Source of the DNA: Phycisphaerae bacterium
Lineage (GTDB): Bacteria; Planctomycetota; Phycisphaerae; Sedimentisphaerales; Anaerobacaceae
Direction of reading: 5' to 3'
Assembly: GCA_016782865.1 (NCBI GenBank)
Contig: JADHXR010000056.1
Span: forward strand, 1-42,011
DNA: 42,011 nucleotides
The notes beneath the pieces were generated by a model. It was not told the DNA's origin and searched no databases. It saw nothing but the letters and a program-made list of their open reading frames with translations. The position numbers were made by a program, and so were the translations under genes. Of the stretch, positions 7,496 to 16,098 are shown in pieces; position 1 is the first letter of the stretch, and each line of letters starts with the position of its first letter.

Positions 7496-8387
7496 CGTGG
7501 CCGACGCCATTGCAGAAAGAAGTATCAGAGCGATACTTGAGGCCCTTACTCACTGGCTGGACATAGCGTTGATTTTCACATTTCTCGTTTGGCTGTGCGC
7601 CGTTGGACTGTTAAATGTATTTTTCGGAAATGAGCCAACTGCTGCTACTGTCTTGGGTTTAGGCCCTGTTTGGGCAGGCTATTACGTGGCTATATTCATC
7701 GCGTGGCCAGTGTGCAAATGGGTTACACTTTGCGTTCGCCACGTTAGAGCAAAGGACGGCGAGGAAAGAGAGGCAGCGATCAGAAACAGCAAGCTAAATT
7801 TGGACGGCTCAGCGAACCATTGTCTGAAAGGCGCGAAGACGGCAAGACAGTGCTTCTACTGCGATAAAGAAACAGAGGTCGATCCGAGGTTTTTGAACCC
7901 CAATACGAATGAGATTCATCCCATATGCGCGGAGTGCAAGGCACTGATCTTGACCTATCGCCATGAGTTAACGTTCTTTGTAAAACTGATGTGGCCGATA
8001 GGACCTCTCTTGATAGTTATGGGTGTTATTTCCCTGATCTTCATTAGTTGGAAGCTTGGTCTATTGCTTATCATAGTGGCAGTTCTTGCAGCATTTGTTT
8101 CCATCTTGGGCGTGGAAAATTTCCGCGTCAAGAAAGAGAAAAAGCTTGGCACATACGTTGACGTAAAGAAGATCCAGTGGTGCAAAACCTGCAAACACTT
8201 CCGAAAGACTCGAAACTGGAACAGCTTGTCGGACCCACTCTGGCGATCCAGCGAGTTGATTAGCTCCGATGAAATTCCCTGTCTAATAGTCGAAGCTACC
8301 AAGTCAGTCTGGGTACAATATTTCAACAAGGAGGAAGGCCAGCGTCATCTGTATCCGAAGAACTGTGACAAATGGAGCCATCGCTAG
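7443..8387 (+). CDS. zinc-ribbon-containing multispanning membrane protein, unknown function
   Basis: I do not recognise the family. The protein has two N-terminal membrane segments (about residues 38-62 and 66-97). A cysteine pair arrangement CFYC, then ICAEC, 37 residues apart suggests a zinc ribbon at ~137-163. Two more membrane segments follow (~180-220). A second small Cys motif WCKTC lies near 241-245. Composition is less GC-rich than the neighbours. The start is uncertain: the frame opens at a TTG (7443), but neither it nor the GTG at 7497 has a convincing ribosome site. The GTG lies one base after the stop of a 26-codon ORF, so coupled translation is plausible and would give 296 residues. 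No genes follow in the same direction for 7.7 kb except distant ones. Confidence 0.6.
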   Translation: MAQSFPLLSRHGAFFVTDVADAIAERSIRAILEALTHWLDIALIFTFLVWLCAVGLLNVFFGNEPTAATVLGLGPVWAGYYVAIFIAWPVCKWVTLCVRHVRAKDGEEREAAIRNSKLNLDGSANHCLKGAKTARQCFYCDKETEVDPRFLNPNTNEIHPICAECKALILTYRHELTFFVKLMWPIGPLLIVMGVISLIFISWKLGLLLIIVAVLAAFVSILGVENFRVKKEKKLGTYVDVKKIQWCKTCKHFRKTRNWNSLSDPLWRSSELISSDEIPCLIVEATKSVWVQYFNKEEGQRHLYPKNCDKWSHR

Positions 8388-8892
8388 TAATTGTCAACCA
8401 GTGCCAGGTGGCAGATATCTGGCGGCGTCATACTGCTTCGGGGATGTTGATGCTGTGCCTATCGGTCCGCAGCGGCTTCGGGTGACAAAGGCCACGCCAG
8501 TCGCAGGGCTTTGTGGCATGGCCTTTGTGGAGCCTTCGGCTCCTTGGGGCCCAGCTCGCTGCTGACACAAATTGCTCGGTGGGGCTATTTCTTTGCCTTG
8601 CCCATAGCATACGCAGGGCAAGGGAAAGAAATGTCTTTCTTGGACAAAAACCCGCGTGCGTGGTCATCACGCCTGAAGGAAATTCAAATGCGCTCGACAT
8701 GGCAGGCCAAAATCTGGCTTCGGCTGGGGGGTGTTTGAAAAGCTGTTTAGACATGATCTGCCGGATGTACACAGATTCTGTAGGAGCGACCCTATGTGGT
8801 CGCCCGGAACCTGTCCCATTTGGTTTCGCTCAGGACAGGCTTTGAACGTGTCGAAAGGGCAGGCACATGGGCCTGCCCCTACAATTCTGTAA
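8388..8892. other. gene-free stretch with palindromic repeats
   Basis: No credible gene is visible here. It holds an inverted repeat CAAAGGCCA/TGGCCTTTG (8486-8494 with 8519-8527) and the dispersed element at 8779-8883. The rest looks like degenerate intergenic sequence. Confidence 0.5.
8779..8883. repeat. dispersed palindromic element with TGTAGG/CCTACA ends
   Basis: About 105 bp that open with TGTAGGAGCGACC and close with GGCCTGCCCCTACA. Two hairpins are visible: GCGACC/GGTCGC near 8786-8803 and GGGCAGG/CCTGCCC near 8857-8878. The same kind of GTAGG..CCTAC element is a common intergenic repeat type; function unknown. Confidence 0.6.
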
Positions 8893-9030
8893 TCAGCGCT
8901 CATTGGTATGGGTGTGATAAATACCGCCGAAGTTCATGTGGCCCCAGCCGCTGCGGGCTTCGGGCTTGTCGAAATCGAACACGGCTTTGCCGAGCTGGTC
9001 CTGGCGTTCTACCCATTTGAGCTTGGCGAC
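8893..9030 (-). pseudogene. duplicated 3' tail of the neighbouring propeller glycosidase-like gene
   Basis: On the minus strand 45 codons and a TGA (8893-8895) match the C-terminus of the complete gene at 9414-10469: both share AKLKWVE, LGKAVFDFDK, GW and GGIY, 26 identities over ~43 residues. The match stops at 9030, exactly where a palindromic element (9031-9201) begins. No start or body is present, so this is a relic of a tandem paralogue. Confidence 0.75.
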
Positions 9031-9201
9031 GGGTGGCAGCCACTGAGAAAACACAGTGAGCGAAGTGGATGGCCTTCGATCCTCTCAGGACGACGCCCGC
9101 GCTTCTTTGTCAATTCTGGCCGCCCTAACAAGAAAACTTGTCCAAACAATGTAGACTCGCCCATCCACTTCGTTCGCTTCGCTCATTCAGTGGCTGCCAC
9201 C
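9031..9201. repeat. MITE-like element with 16-bp terminal inverted repeats
   Basis: 171 bp bounded by GGGTGGCAGCCACTGA at the left and its exact reverse complement at the right. A second paired stretch (AGTGGATGG/CCATCCACT) lies inside each end. It encodes no credible protein. Its left end coincides with the break in the gene relic at 8893-9030, so it either inserted into that gene or mediated the deletion. Confidence 0.7.
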
Positions 9202-9240
9202 CGGCCGTAACGCAATACGAAATGCGACTCAACAAATCAG

Positions 9241-9407
9241 CGGTAGGGTGTGCAACTTGTTGCACACGCGGAGTCATTCGCCGACGAAAAAGTCGCCTAT
9301 GCAATATGAAGAAAGAATACGCTCCACAGAATCTCGCTTGTCTGCAATGTGACATAAGCACAAACATTCGTCCTGCGTGTGCAAAATGAATTTTGCACAC
9401 CCTACCG
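9241..9407. repeat. palindromic element with CGGTAGGGTGTGCAA ends
   Basis: 167 bp flanked by a perfect 15-bp inverted repeat (9241-9255 and 9393-9407). Each end also folds on itself: GTGTGCAA/TTGCACAC at 9248-9267 and at 9377-9400. It stops 6 bp short of the propeller gene stop, so it could act as a bidirectional terminator for transcription from 10469. Confidence 0.7.
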
Positions 9408-9413
9408 AGATCG

Positions 9414-10469
9414 CTAAGGTTTGTCGCTGGTGGTCTGATAGATGCCGCCGTCACTTACTTTCCACCCGGCTCGGACCTCGGCCTTGTCGAAATCGAACAC
9501 GGCCTTGCCGAGTCCACCCTTGTGCTCGACCCATTTGAGCTTAGCAATATGGATGCCCTTGAGGGACGGCATGAGTGAAGCGATGTAATACTGCCGGTCG
9601 TGCAGGATTATCTCGGGCGCCGCTACGGGCAGCGTACACAGGAATCCCTTGTCGTCGTCGATCCCAAAGTTCAGGGGATTCGTCGAATGATACACGCTGG
9701 TCTGAGCATTCGCGCCATACCGCTGCGTCCGGAACAGATAATAATTGCCGGGCGAAAGCTCGACGACGTGGGGACATTCGGCCGACCAGCGATAATCTCC
9801 GCTGCGTCCGCCGTATGCGACCACCGACGAATGCGACCACTTGTACGAAGAAAGATCACGCGTCGTTCGGCAGAAATCGTAACCGTGCTCGCGATTGTGG
9901 GCGGTGTAGTAGCAGTACCACAGGCCGCCGCTCTTGAGCAACATCGCGTCCCGCGAGTTAAGGCCGGGCCCCTCGGAAAAGACACCCGTCTTGCCACCCG
10001 GCTGAATGACACGCGTGAACTTCTTGCCGTCGGTACTCGTTGAAAAGCAGATGTTCACCCAATCGCCATATGCCATATAGTAGAGATTGCCCTCTTTAAC
10101 AACGTGCGGTGCCTGCTGGCCGCCGAGTGTCTCGCCCAGATCAGTACGGGCCGTTTGGGCAATCCCCATCGGCGTCCAGTTAGCATCGGAGAGCTTGCCC
10201 CCCTGCCAGCGATAGAACAGCCGGGTGTTACCGCCACAACCCGTGCCCCGGATGCAGGACCACAATTGCCATGTCCCGTCACTCGCCTGCCAGAGGCCGA
10301 AATCAACCGGCTGCTGTTTCCCGCGGGTATATTCACCCAGGTCCGGATCCCCCGCAACCTGCCACCATGGCCCGTCAATCACCGGCCGATACACCTGCTT
10401 GGCGTGGCCCACTACACCAATCGATGCAAGAATTGTGGCCATCAACAATACCGAAGATCGAATTAGCAT
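9414..10469 (-). CDS. secreted five-bladed-propeller glycosidase-like protein (GH43/GH130-like fold)
   Basis: Exported protein of 351 residues. A signal peptide (about 1-23, ending VGHA) is followed by repeats typical of five-bladed beta-propeller glycosidases: DFGLWQASDGTWQLW, then HVVKEGNLYYMAYG, RDAMLLKSGGLWYCYY, and SAECPHVVELSPGNYYLF. Such propellers bind or cleave carbohydrates in GH43, GH32 and GH130 families. I cannot place it in one family or prove catalysis. The ATG at 10467-10469 is preferred; AGGAGG lies ~10 bases upstream, and an in-frame TTG two codons earlier (10475) lies closer to it. A relic of a second copy of its 3' end lies downstream, showing there was once a tandem paralogue. 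Confidence 0.75.
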   Translation of the reverse strand: MLIRSSVLLMATILASIGVVGHAKQVYRPVIDGPWWQVAGDPDLGEYTRGKQQPVDFGLWQASDGTWQLWSCIRGTGCGGNTRLFYRWQGGKLSDANWTPMGIAQTARTDLGETLGGQQAPHVVKEGNLYYMAYGDWVNICFSTSTDGKKFTRVIQPGGKTGVFSEGPGLNSRDAMLLKSGGLWYCYYTAHNREHGYDFCRTTRDLSSYKWSHSSVVAYGGRSGDYRWSAECPHVVELSPGNYYLFRTQRYGANAQTSVYHSTNPLNFGIDDDKGFLCTLPVAAPEIILHDRQYYIASLMPSLKGIHIAKLKWVEHKGGLGKAVFDFDKAEVRAGWKVSDGGIYQTTSDKP

Positions 10470-10570
10470 GTCCAATCTACCTCCTGCTCAATGATCCTGT
10501 TTTCCTGGCGTTAGTGACTACCATTCTGCCATGATTCAACTTGCGCCCTGCCATTGCCGCGAAAGGGACC

Positions 10571-10664
10571 GTTGAAAAAGTCCAGTCGCAAGGGCTGAGA
10601 TTGCCGCGCGATTCTTCGAATCGCTCGCAATGACACAAGAATGTACCTTCTGTCATTGCGAGCA
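10571..10664. repeat. dispersed GTCATTGCGAG repeat, left half
   Basis: Shares a 40-nt identical core (10597-10636) with 17332-17371, starting GAGATTGCCGCGCGATTC. It folds as CTCGCAATGACA/TGTCATTGCGAG. The matching right half (GAAGCAATCTC, then CTCAACAAGCCCC) occurs only at 10785-10856, where a CCCCCGC/GCGGGGG hairpin is inside it. The element seems split or nested. Confidence 0.65.
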
Positions 10665-10950
10665 CCTGAGCGGCTTCGCCGCCGGTATCCAGAATGATAT
10701 AGGCCTACCGCACGTCTTGTCCATAAATGGTTATATTTCAATTGGTTAAGATCATTCTTGCTGCTGCCGCCAAATCCTATGTCATTAGGAGGAGCGCAGC
10801 AAGCCTGCCCCCGCGAAAGCGGGGGAAGCAATCTCAAATCTCTCAACAAGCCCCATGACACCACGTTTTCACGTCAATTTCAACATTCTTCCGGCAGATT
10901 CATCGGGTTTTGCTTCAGTAAGGCGCCTGATAATTTTTGGGCAAATGTGT
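10665..10950. other. gene-free stretch upstream of the sugar operon
   Basis: No gene is visible. It contains the right half of the dispersed repeat (10785-10856) with a C5GC/GCG5 hairpin, and otherwise AT-richer sequence leading into the candidate promoter at 10951. Confidence 0.45.
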
Positions 10951-10978
10951 TTGCCATCAGCACGGGCTCTGTTAGAAT
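10951..10978 (+). promoter_or_regulatory. candidate promoter of the four-gene sugar operon
   Basis: TTGCCA (10951-10956), 16-bp spacer, TAGAAT (10973-10978), 58 bp upstream of the first start codon. No operator is evident. Confidence 0.4.
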
Positions 10979-11036
10979 GCTGGCGTTATGACCACAGAGA
11001 ACTAAATGATCGACAATAAACGGGAGGACAACGACT

Positions 11037-12056
11037 ATGTTGCGAGTTGGCATTGTTGGTTTCGGGTTTATGGGCCAGACCCACTATAAGTGCTGGAAGA
11101 AGGTCGAAGGCGCCAAGGTCGTCGCAATCTGCGACGTGAATCCGAACATCGAAGAAGACACGAAAAGAGCGGTAGGCAACATCGGGGACGGACAGGAGGA
11201 AGTCGACTTCAGCACGTTGGAAGTCTACTCGGATTTTGACAAGATGCTGGCCGAGGCGAAACTCGACGCGGTTTCGATAACGCTGCCGACATACCTGCAT
11301 CCGGACAACGCGATAAAGGCGCTGTCGGCGGGCCTTAACGTCATGTGCGAAAAGCCGATGGCGCTGACCGCCGAGGCGTGCAAGCCGATGATAGCTCAAG
11401 CCAAGAGCAGCGGCAAAGTCCTGCAGATCGGTCACTGCGTACGGTTCTGGCCCGAGTACGCAAAGGCCAAAGAGATAATCGACTCGGGCGAGTACGGCAA
11501 GGTCATCAGCGGCACATTCCAGCGCCTCGGCGCGGCTCCGACCTGGAGCATCGACAACTGGTTCCTCGACGAGCAGCGCAGCGGAGGAATGGCTCTCGAC
11601 CTGCACATCCACGACACCGACTACGTGCAGTATCTGTTCGGGATGCCCAAGGCGGTCTGCAGCGCCGGAGGAAAAGGCCCCGACGGCGGACTAATGCACA
11701 TCTCCACACAGTACTTATACGACAACGGCACCGCGATAACCGCCGAAGGCGGCTGGGGGATGATGCCGGCGTTCGGATTCGAGATGAGCTTTAACCTCGT
11801 GCTGGAAAAGGCGACACTCGTTTACGACCTGACACGCGACCCGGTGTTCAGGCTCTGCCCGGCCGAAGGCGAGGCGTTCACGCCCGAGGTCGCCGAAGGT
11901 GACGGATGGTTCCTGCAGATCAACCATTTCGCCAAAGCCGTGAGCGGCAAGAAGGTCGAGGAGATAACGACGCTGGAGCAGTCGATGAATTCGGTAAGAA
12001 TCGTCGAAGCGGAAAAAGAATCGGCGAACACCGGACAGAAGGTTTCGATTGACTAA
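11037..12056 (+). CDS. Gfo/Idh/MocA family oxidoreductase
   Basis: Cytoplasmic NAD(P)-dependent sugar oxidoreductase of 339 residues. The Rossmann motif GIVGFGFMG (5-13) binds the cofactor, and CEKPMA (104-109) carries the family's conserved Lys106. GGMALDLHIHDTD (183-195) supplies the catalytic/substrate Asp and His residues. Family members oxidise or reduce a sugar hydroxyl, often at C3. The start ATG is set by GGGAGG. It opens a tight operon with a TIM-barrel isomerase (35-bp gap) and two MFS carriers, a set seen in pathways that handle sugars through keto intermediates. The exact substrate is not deducible. Confidence 0.92.
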   Translation: MLRVGIVGFGFMGQTHYKCWKKVEGAKVVAICDVNPNIEEDTKRAVGNIGDGQEEVDFSTLEVYSDFDKMLAEAKLDAVSITLPTYLHPDNAIKALSAGLNVMCEKPMALTAEACKPMIAQAKSSGKVLQIGHCVRFWPEYAKAKEIIDSGEYGKVISGTFQRLGAAPTWSIDNWFLDEQRSGGMALDLHIHDTDYVQYLFGMPKAVCSAGGKGPDGGLMHISTQYLYDNGTAITAEGGWGMMPAFGFEMSFNLVLEKATLVYDLTRDPVFRLCPAEGEAFTPEVAEGDGWFLQINHFAKAVSGKKVEEITTLEQSMNSVRIVEAEKESANTGQKVSID

Positions 12057-12091
12057 GCAAGGATAACGGATTTGATTTGGAGAATCGTAAA

Positions 12092-12910
12092 ATGAAATGC
12101 AAGAATTGGCCTATAGGAGTTTGCACTTGGTCGCTGCAGTCGGACGTTGAGGGGATAGCCCAAACGCTGAAGAAGATCGGACTCGACCACGTGCACCTGG
12201 GGATCAGAAGTGCGGTCGGAGACGGGGGAGACGGCTATCTGGCTGCCGTGCAGAAGCAGAACTGGACGGTGACGGCGACGATGATCGATTTTCCACAGGA
12301 GGACTATTCTTCGCTCGACAGCATAAAGGTCACCGGCGGAGTGGTGCCGGACGATTGCTGGCAGCAGAATCGCGATCTGTTCTTCGGCGCAGTGGACGCA
12401 ACGGTCAAGCTCGGAGTAAAGTACCTTTCGATGCATGCCGGATTTGTCGATGAAAATGATACCGAGTATGCCAAGAAATTCTACGACCGGATCAGGACCC
12501 TTGCCGACGCTGCGGGCGAGAAGGACCTCGTGCTGCTGCTGGAAACAGGTCAGGAAACCGCCGAAGAGCTGCGCAACTTCATGGAAGAATTGAATCACCC
12601 CGCTATCGGCGTCAATTTCGACCCGGCTAATATGATCCTCTATGACAAGGGCAACCCCATCGAGGCGGTGACGGTGCTGGCCCCGTGGATTAAGCACATA
12701 CACATCAAGGACGCCAACCGAACCGAGCAGCCGGGCACGTGGGGCGCCGAAGTCCCCTGGGGCGACGGACAGGTACAGAGCGAGAAATTCCTGGACGCCC
12801 TGACGAAGATCGGCTTCGACGGCGCTCTGGCGATCGAGCGTGAAGCCGGCGACGACCGGCCCGGTGACATCAAGCTCGCAGCCGACAGGCTCTGCAGTAT
12901 CGGCGGATAA
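12092..12910 (+). CDS. sugar phosphate isomerase/epimerase-like TIM barrel
   Basis: Protein of 272 residues in the AP-endonuclease-2/xylose-isomerase-like TIM-barrel superfamily, which isomerises, epimerises or cleaves keto sugars. The metal-binding set is visible as LLLETG, NFDPANM, HIHIKD and AIERE, in the normal order. The ATG at 12092 is preferred because GGAG is 9 bases upstream; a TTG at 12077 in frame would overlap that site. It is the second gene of the operon, and pairing with a Gfo/Idh/MocA enzyme is a recurrent arrangement for inositol or glycoside catabolism. I infer sequential action on one substrate. Confidence 0.88.
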   Translation: MKCKNWPIGVCTWSLQSDVEGIAQTLKKIGLDHVHLGIRSAVGDGGDGYLAAVQKQNWTVTATMIDFPQEDYSSLDSIKVTGGVVPDDCWQQNRDLFFGAVDATVKLGVKYLSMHAGFVDENDTEYAKKFYDRIRTLADAAGEKDLVLLLETGQETAEELRNFMEELNHPAIGVNFDPANMILYDKGNPIEAVTVLAPWIKHIHIKDANRTEQPGTWGAEVPWGDGQVQSEKFLDALTKIGFDGALAIEREAGDDRPGDIKLAADRLCSIGG

Positions 12911-12970
12911 GATCCTTGGCAAGCTCGAACTCCGACGGCAAGAATCTCGAAATAGGTTAAGGAGAACAAA

Positions 12971-14218
12971 ATGGATAAGGTCTCAACAAGCATCAGAATT
13001 CGCCTGAGCGTTATGATGTTTCTCCAATACATGATGTTTGCCGTGTGGTGGGTGCCTCTGGCGGCCTACCTCAAGAATGCGGGGATCGACGGAACCTACA
13101 AGGCCTGGATCCTGAGCGTCATGCCGCTGGGCTGCCTGTTGGCCCCCGTCTTTTGTATGGTGGCCGACCGTCATTTCGCCAGTCAGAAGGTACTGACGGT
13201 CCTGAATTTCGGTTGCGCTTTGTTGTTTTTCCTAGGCGCCCGACAGACGAGTCCGGCGGCAATGTTCGTAATCCTGCTGCTGGCGATGTGCTGCTACATG
13301 CCGACGTGGAGCCTCACTAACGCCATCGCCATGGCAAACTACCCGTCGGAGAAGTTCCCGCAGATACGCGTCTTCGGCTCGATCGGCTGGGTCGCGTCCG
13401 CCGTCTTCAGCCTCATAGCCTCCATGAGCCTGTTCGGGGGAAAGGTCCTCGACGGTACGGCGATTCCCCTCTATTGCGGTGCAGGCACAGCTCTGGTCGC
13501 GGCGCTGCTTAACCTGACGCTGCCCAACACGCCGCCACCGGCCAAGGGCAAGGAAGCATCGATCGTCGATGCCCTGGGCCTGCGAGCAATGACGCTTCTG
13601 AAGGACCGCAACTTCGCGATCTTCATTCTCATCTCCATGTTCGTGATGATTCCTTTCACAATGTACTTCTCGCTTGGCTCTCAGTTCTTCGAAAGTCAGG
13701 GATTCAAGCAGGTCACGGCGACCATGAACCTCGGGCAGTTCGTTGAGATCTTCCTTATGCTTCTTGTGCCGCTGGCTCTGTTGCGCTTCGGCGTCAAGTG
13801 GACGATGGTGGCCGGACTGGGCGCGCTGGCGGTACGATACTTCGCTTTGTGGGGTGGAGTTGCGGCCGACCAAACCTTCCTGTATTACATCGCGATCCTC
13901 GTGCACGGGATCATTTTCGGCTTCTTCTTCGTCGGCGGCCAGGTCTACGTCGACAAGAAAGCCCCGCCGGAGATCCGCGCCCAGGCGCAAGGATTGATCG
14001 TCCTGATCTGCTTCGGCGTCGGCATGCTGGTCGGCACCTTCGTCAACGTCGAGTTGATCGAACGCTACACCACCGACGGCATTTGTAACTGGAATCCGGT
14101 CTTCGTTATCAATGCCCTTATCTCGGCCGTCTTGGTAGTGGCCCTGTGTGCCTTCTTCCGCGACGACGTCAAGCAGACTCCGGAGACGGAATCTGCCGAG
14201 AAGGAACCACAGGCCTGA
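12971..14218 (+). CDS. MFS transporter, nucleoside:H+ symporter type
   Basis: Integral inner-membrane carrier of 415 residues with about 12 hydrophobic segments and the overall look of the Nuc_H_symport (NupG/XapB) branch. Visible features include the early VWWVPLAAYLKNAG segment, an RVFGSIGWV stretch before helix 5, and a cytoplasmic charged tail. The start follows TAAGGAGAAC. It is third in the operon. In planctomycetes this branch often travels with Gfo/Idh/MocA enzymes, so a sugar or glycoside is a more likely cargo than a nucleoside. That is inference. Confidence 0.88.
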   Translation: MDKVSTSIRIRLSVMMFLQYMMFAVWWVPLAAYLKNAGIDGTYKAWILSVMPLGCLLAPVFCMVADRHFASQKVLTVLNFGCALLFFLGARQTSPAAMFVILLLAMCCYMPTWSLTNAIAMANYPSEKFPQIRVFGSIGWVASAVFSLIASMSLFGGKVLDGTAIPLYCGAGTALVAALLNLTLPNTPPPAKGKEASIVDALGLRAMTLLKDRNFAIFILISMFVMIPFTMYFSLGSQFFESQGFKQVTATMNLGQFVEIFLMLLVPLALLRFGVKWTMVAGLGALAVRYFALWGGVAADQTFLYYIAILVHGIIFGFFFVGGQVYVDKKAPPEIRAQAQGLIVLICFGVGMLVGTFVNVELIERYTTDGICNWNPVFVINALISAVLVVALCAFFRDDVKQTPETESAEKEPQA

Positions 14219-14243
14219 CCGAACACACTTTAAGGAGATCAAA

Positions 14244-15437
14244 ATGGAGTGGAAGCTGTACTTCGCCCTGAGTTTTGCGATGTTCATGGAGTACGCAATC
14301 TGGGGCGCCTGGATGCCGGTGCTGGCGGCGAGACTTCTCGGACCGCTCAAGATGACCGGCAAGCAGACCGGATGGATATACGCGACTTTCCCGATCGCGT
14401 GCATTTTCATGCCGTTGGTGTCGGGGCAGCTCGCCGATAAATATGTCAATACAGAGATCATCCTCGCCATCGCTCACCTGCTCGGCGCGGCCTGTATGTA
14501 CTTGGCCGTGCGCCAGACGAAGTTCAAGAACCTGCTCGTGGTGATGTTTTGCTACTCGCTCTGCTACTGCGCCACGCTGCCGCTGGTCAACTCCCTGATG
14601 TTCCACCACCTTGGCAAGGTCTATGACAGCGAAGAGGCCGTCAACGCCGCCTCCGCAAACATCTTCATCTGGGCTCCGATCGGCTGGGCCCTGATTGCCT
14701 GGTCACTCACAGGCTGGCGCTGGAAATTCAAGACCGGCGAGAAAGGAAGCGACTGTCTCTACCTCGCCGCCGTGCTCTCACTGATAATGGGCATCGGCTG
14801 CTTCTTCCTGCCCGATACCTCGCCAGCCGGCGCCGGCACTGCCCCGATATTCGAGGCTATGCAGATGTTCAAAGACACCAACTTCCTCGTCTTCATCGCC
14901 GTCTCAATGGTCTTCTTCGGCCTGATGCAGTTCTACTTCCTCGGCACGGCACCGTTCATGCAGGACCGCGGGATACCCGCCAAGAACGTCCCCGCCTCGA
15001 TGGGCATTGCACAAGCCGTACAGGCAATAGCCACAGTCACGCTGATGGCCCTTCTCATGGACCAGATCGGGACGAAATGGACCCTTGTCGTCGGAGCAGC
15101 CTGTTGGTTCGTACTGTACGTAGCCTACGTAGTACAGAAACCGGGCTGGATCATCATTGCCTGCCAGCCGTTCCACGGCCTGGCCTACGTACTCTTCGTC
15201 ATCGTCGGACAGATATTCGCAAATACGCTGGCGTCGGATGAGATACGAGGCTCGGTCCAGTCGCTGCTTTTCGCGGCCACCACAGGCGTCGGCCTGTTCG
15301 CCGGCACACAATTCGCCGGCGTGATAATGGACAAGTTCAGAAAGGACAACAAGTTCCAGTGGCGCTCTATTTTCACAGTGCCCTGCGCGATTGCACTTGG
15401 CGGCGTCCTCGTGTTCGTATTCTTCCTAAAAGGATAA
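14244..15437 (+). CDS. MFS transporter, nucleoside:H+ symporter type (second copy)
   Basis: Paralogue of the preceding carrier, 397 residues with about 12 membrane segments. The N-terminus MEWKLYFALSFAMFMEYAIW resembles the first carrier's corresponding region. The ATG at 14244 is chosen for its TAAGGAG; the frame is open upstream only because it overlaps the end of the previous gene. Two adjacent symporters of one branch suggest related substrates, such as a glycoside and its released sugar, or a heterodimer; both are conjecture. It ends the operon, followed by an intrinsic terminator. Confidence 0.88.
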   Translation: MEWKLYFALSFAMFMEYAIWGAWMPVLAARLLGPLKMTGKQTGWIYATFPIACIFMPLVSGQLADKYVNTEIILAIAHLLGAACMYLAVRQTKFKNLLVVMFCYSLCYCATLPLVNSLMFHHLGKVYDSEEAVNAASANIFIWAPIGWALIAWSLTGWRWKFKTGEKGSDCLYLAAVLSLIMGIGCFFLPDTSPAGAGTAPIFEAMQMFKDTNFLVFIAVSMVFFGLMQFYFLGTAPFMQDRGIPAKNVPASMGIAQAVQAIATVTLMALLMDQIGTKWTLVVGAACWFVLYVAYVVQKPGWIIIACQPFHGLAYVLFVIVGQIFANTLASDEIRGSVQSLLFAATTGVGLFAGTQFAGVIMDKFRKDNKFQWRSIFTVPCAIALGGVLVFVFFLKG

Positions 15438-15462
15438 CCTCCAATCTACAGAACGATGTTGC

Positions 15463-15500
15463 GGCCTCTGCTCGAAGCCAAAGCAGAGGCCTCTTTTTTT
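15463..15500 (+). terminator. intrinsic terminator of the sugar operon
   Basis: GGCCTCTGCT (15463-15472) pairs with AGCAGAGGCC (15482-15491) around a 9-base loop, followed by TCTTTTTTT. It lies 26 bp after the second MFS gene. Confidence 0.9.
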
Positions 15501-16098
15501 GGACACATCAGGCTCATCAGCAGGCCCGGCGCCGGAGCAAAGCCCGGTTACTCCGAGGCGATGCCCGGACAAGTATGGGCTATGAGTGAAAATGTGAAAA
15601 AAGGGAATTAGACACGGGTTTCACTGATTAACACGGCTAAAGGCTAGTAAGACAGGATTAACGATGATGAACACGGCGCGGCCTTCGGCCGCAACCAAAC
15701 CGTCTCCTCGCATCCGTTCGCTGCGCTCACTCAAGGCACGAAGACACCAGGTAAGAACAACTTATATCAACAAATCTTTGTGTTCTTAGTGGCTTTGTGT
15801 GAGGCAATCTAATTTACTATCCTATATGAAGATACGATTACGACAAAAACATAATCGAGCAAAAGAACAAGAAGATGAAGGATTTTAGTACGGATTCTTG
15901 TTCACCACAACGGCGCGAAAAACCACGGAGGAAAACAATAGTCAATCTTCATCCCCCTCTTTCTTCCTTGCTCGGCACCGAGACAGTATCTATAATTGAA
16001 CATAGTGGACATGACAGCTGTGAAGCGGCAACGTCGTAGTTTGTGCTTTCTTGCTTTATGCCGAGAGGCTTGGGATATATGGGAAATAGAGAGGATGC
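15501..16098. other. gene-free stretch
   Basis: No convincing gene. It contains a GCGGCC-type hairpin near 15676-15690 and phrases typical of degenerate intergenic text in such genomes. AT-rich sequence precedes the lipoprotein gene. Confidence 0.4.

Noticed and set aside
9031..9407. CRISPR-like array
   Set aside because: The repeats are paired inverted ends of two different elements, not direct repeats with regular spacers.
13232..14470. A 412-codon minus-strand frame opposite the MFS genes
   Set aside because: It spans two sense genes with clear ribosome sites and membrane topology; its translation is charged low-complexity text.
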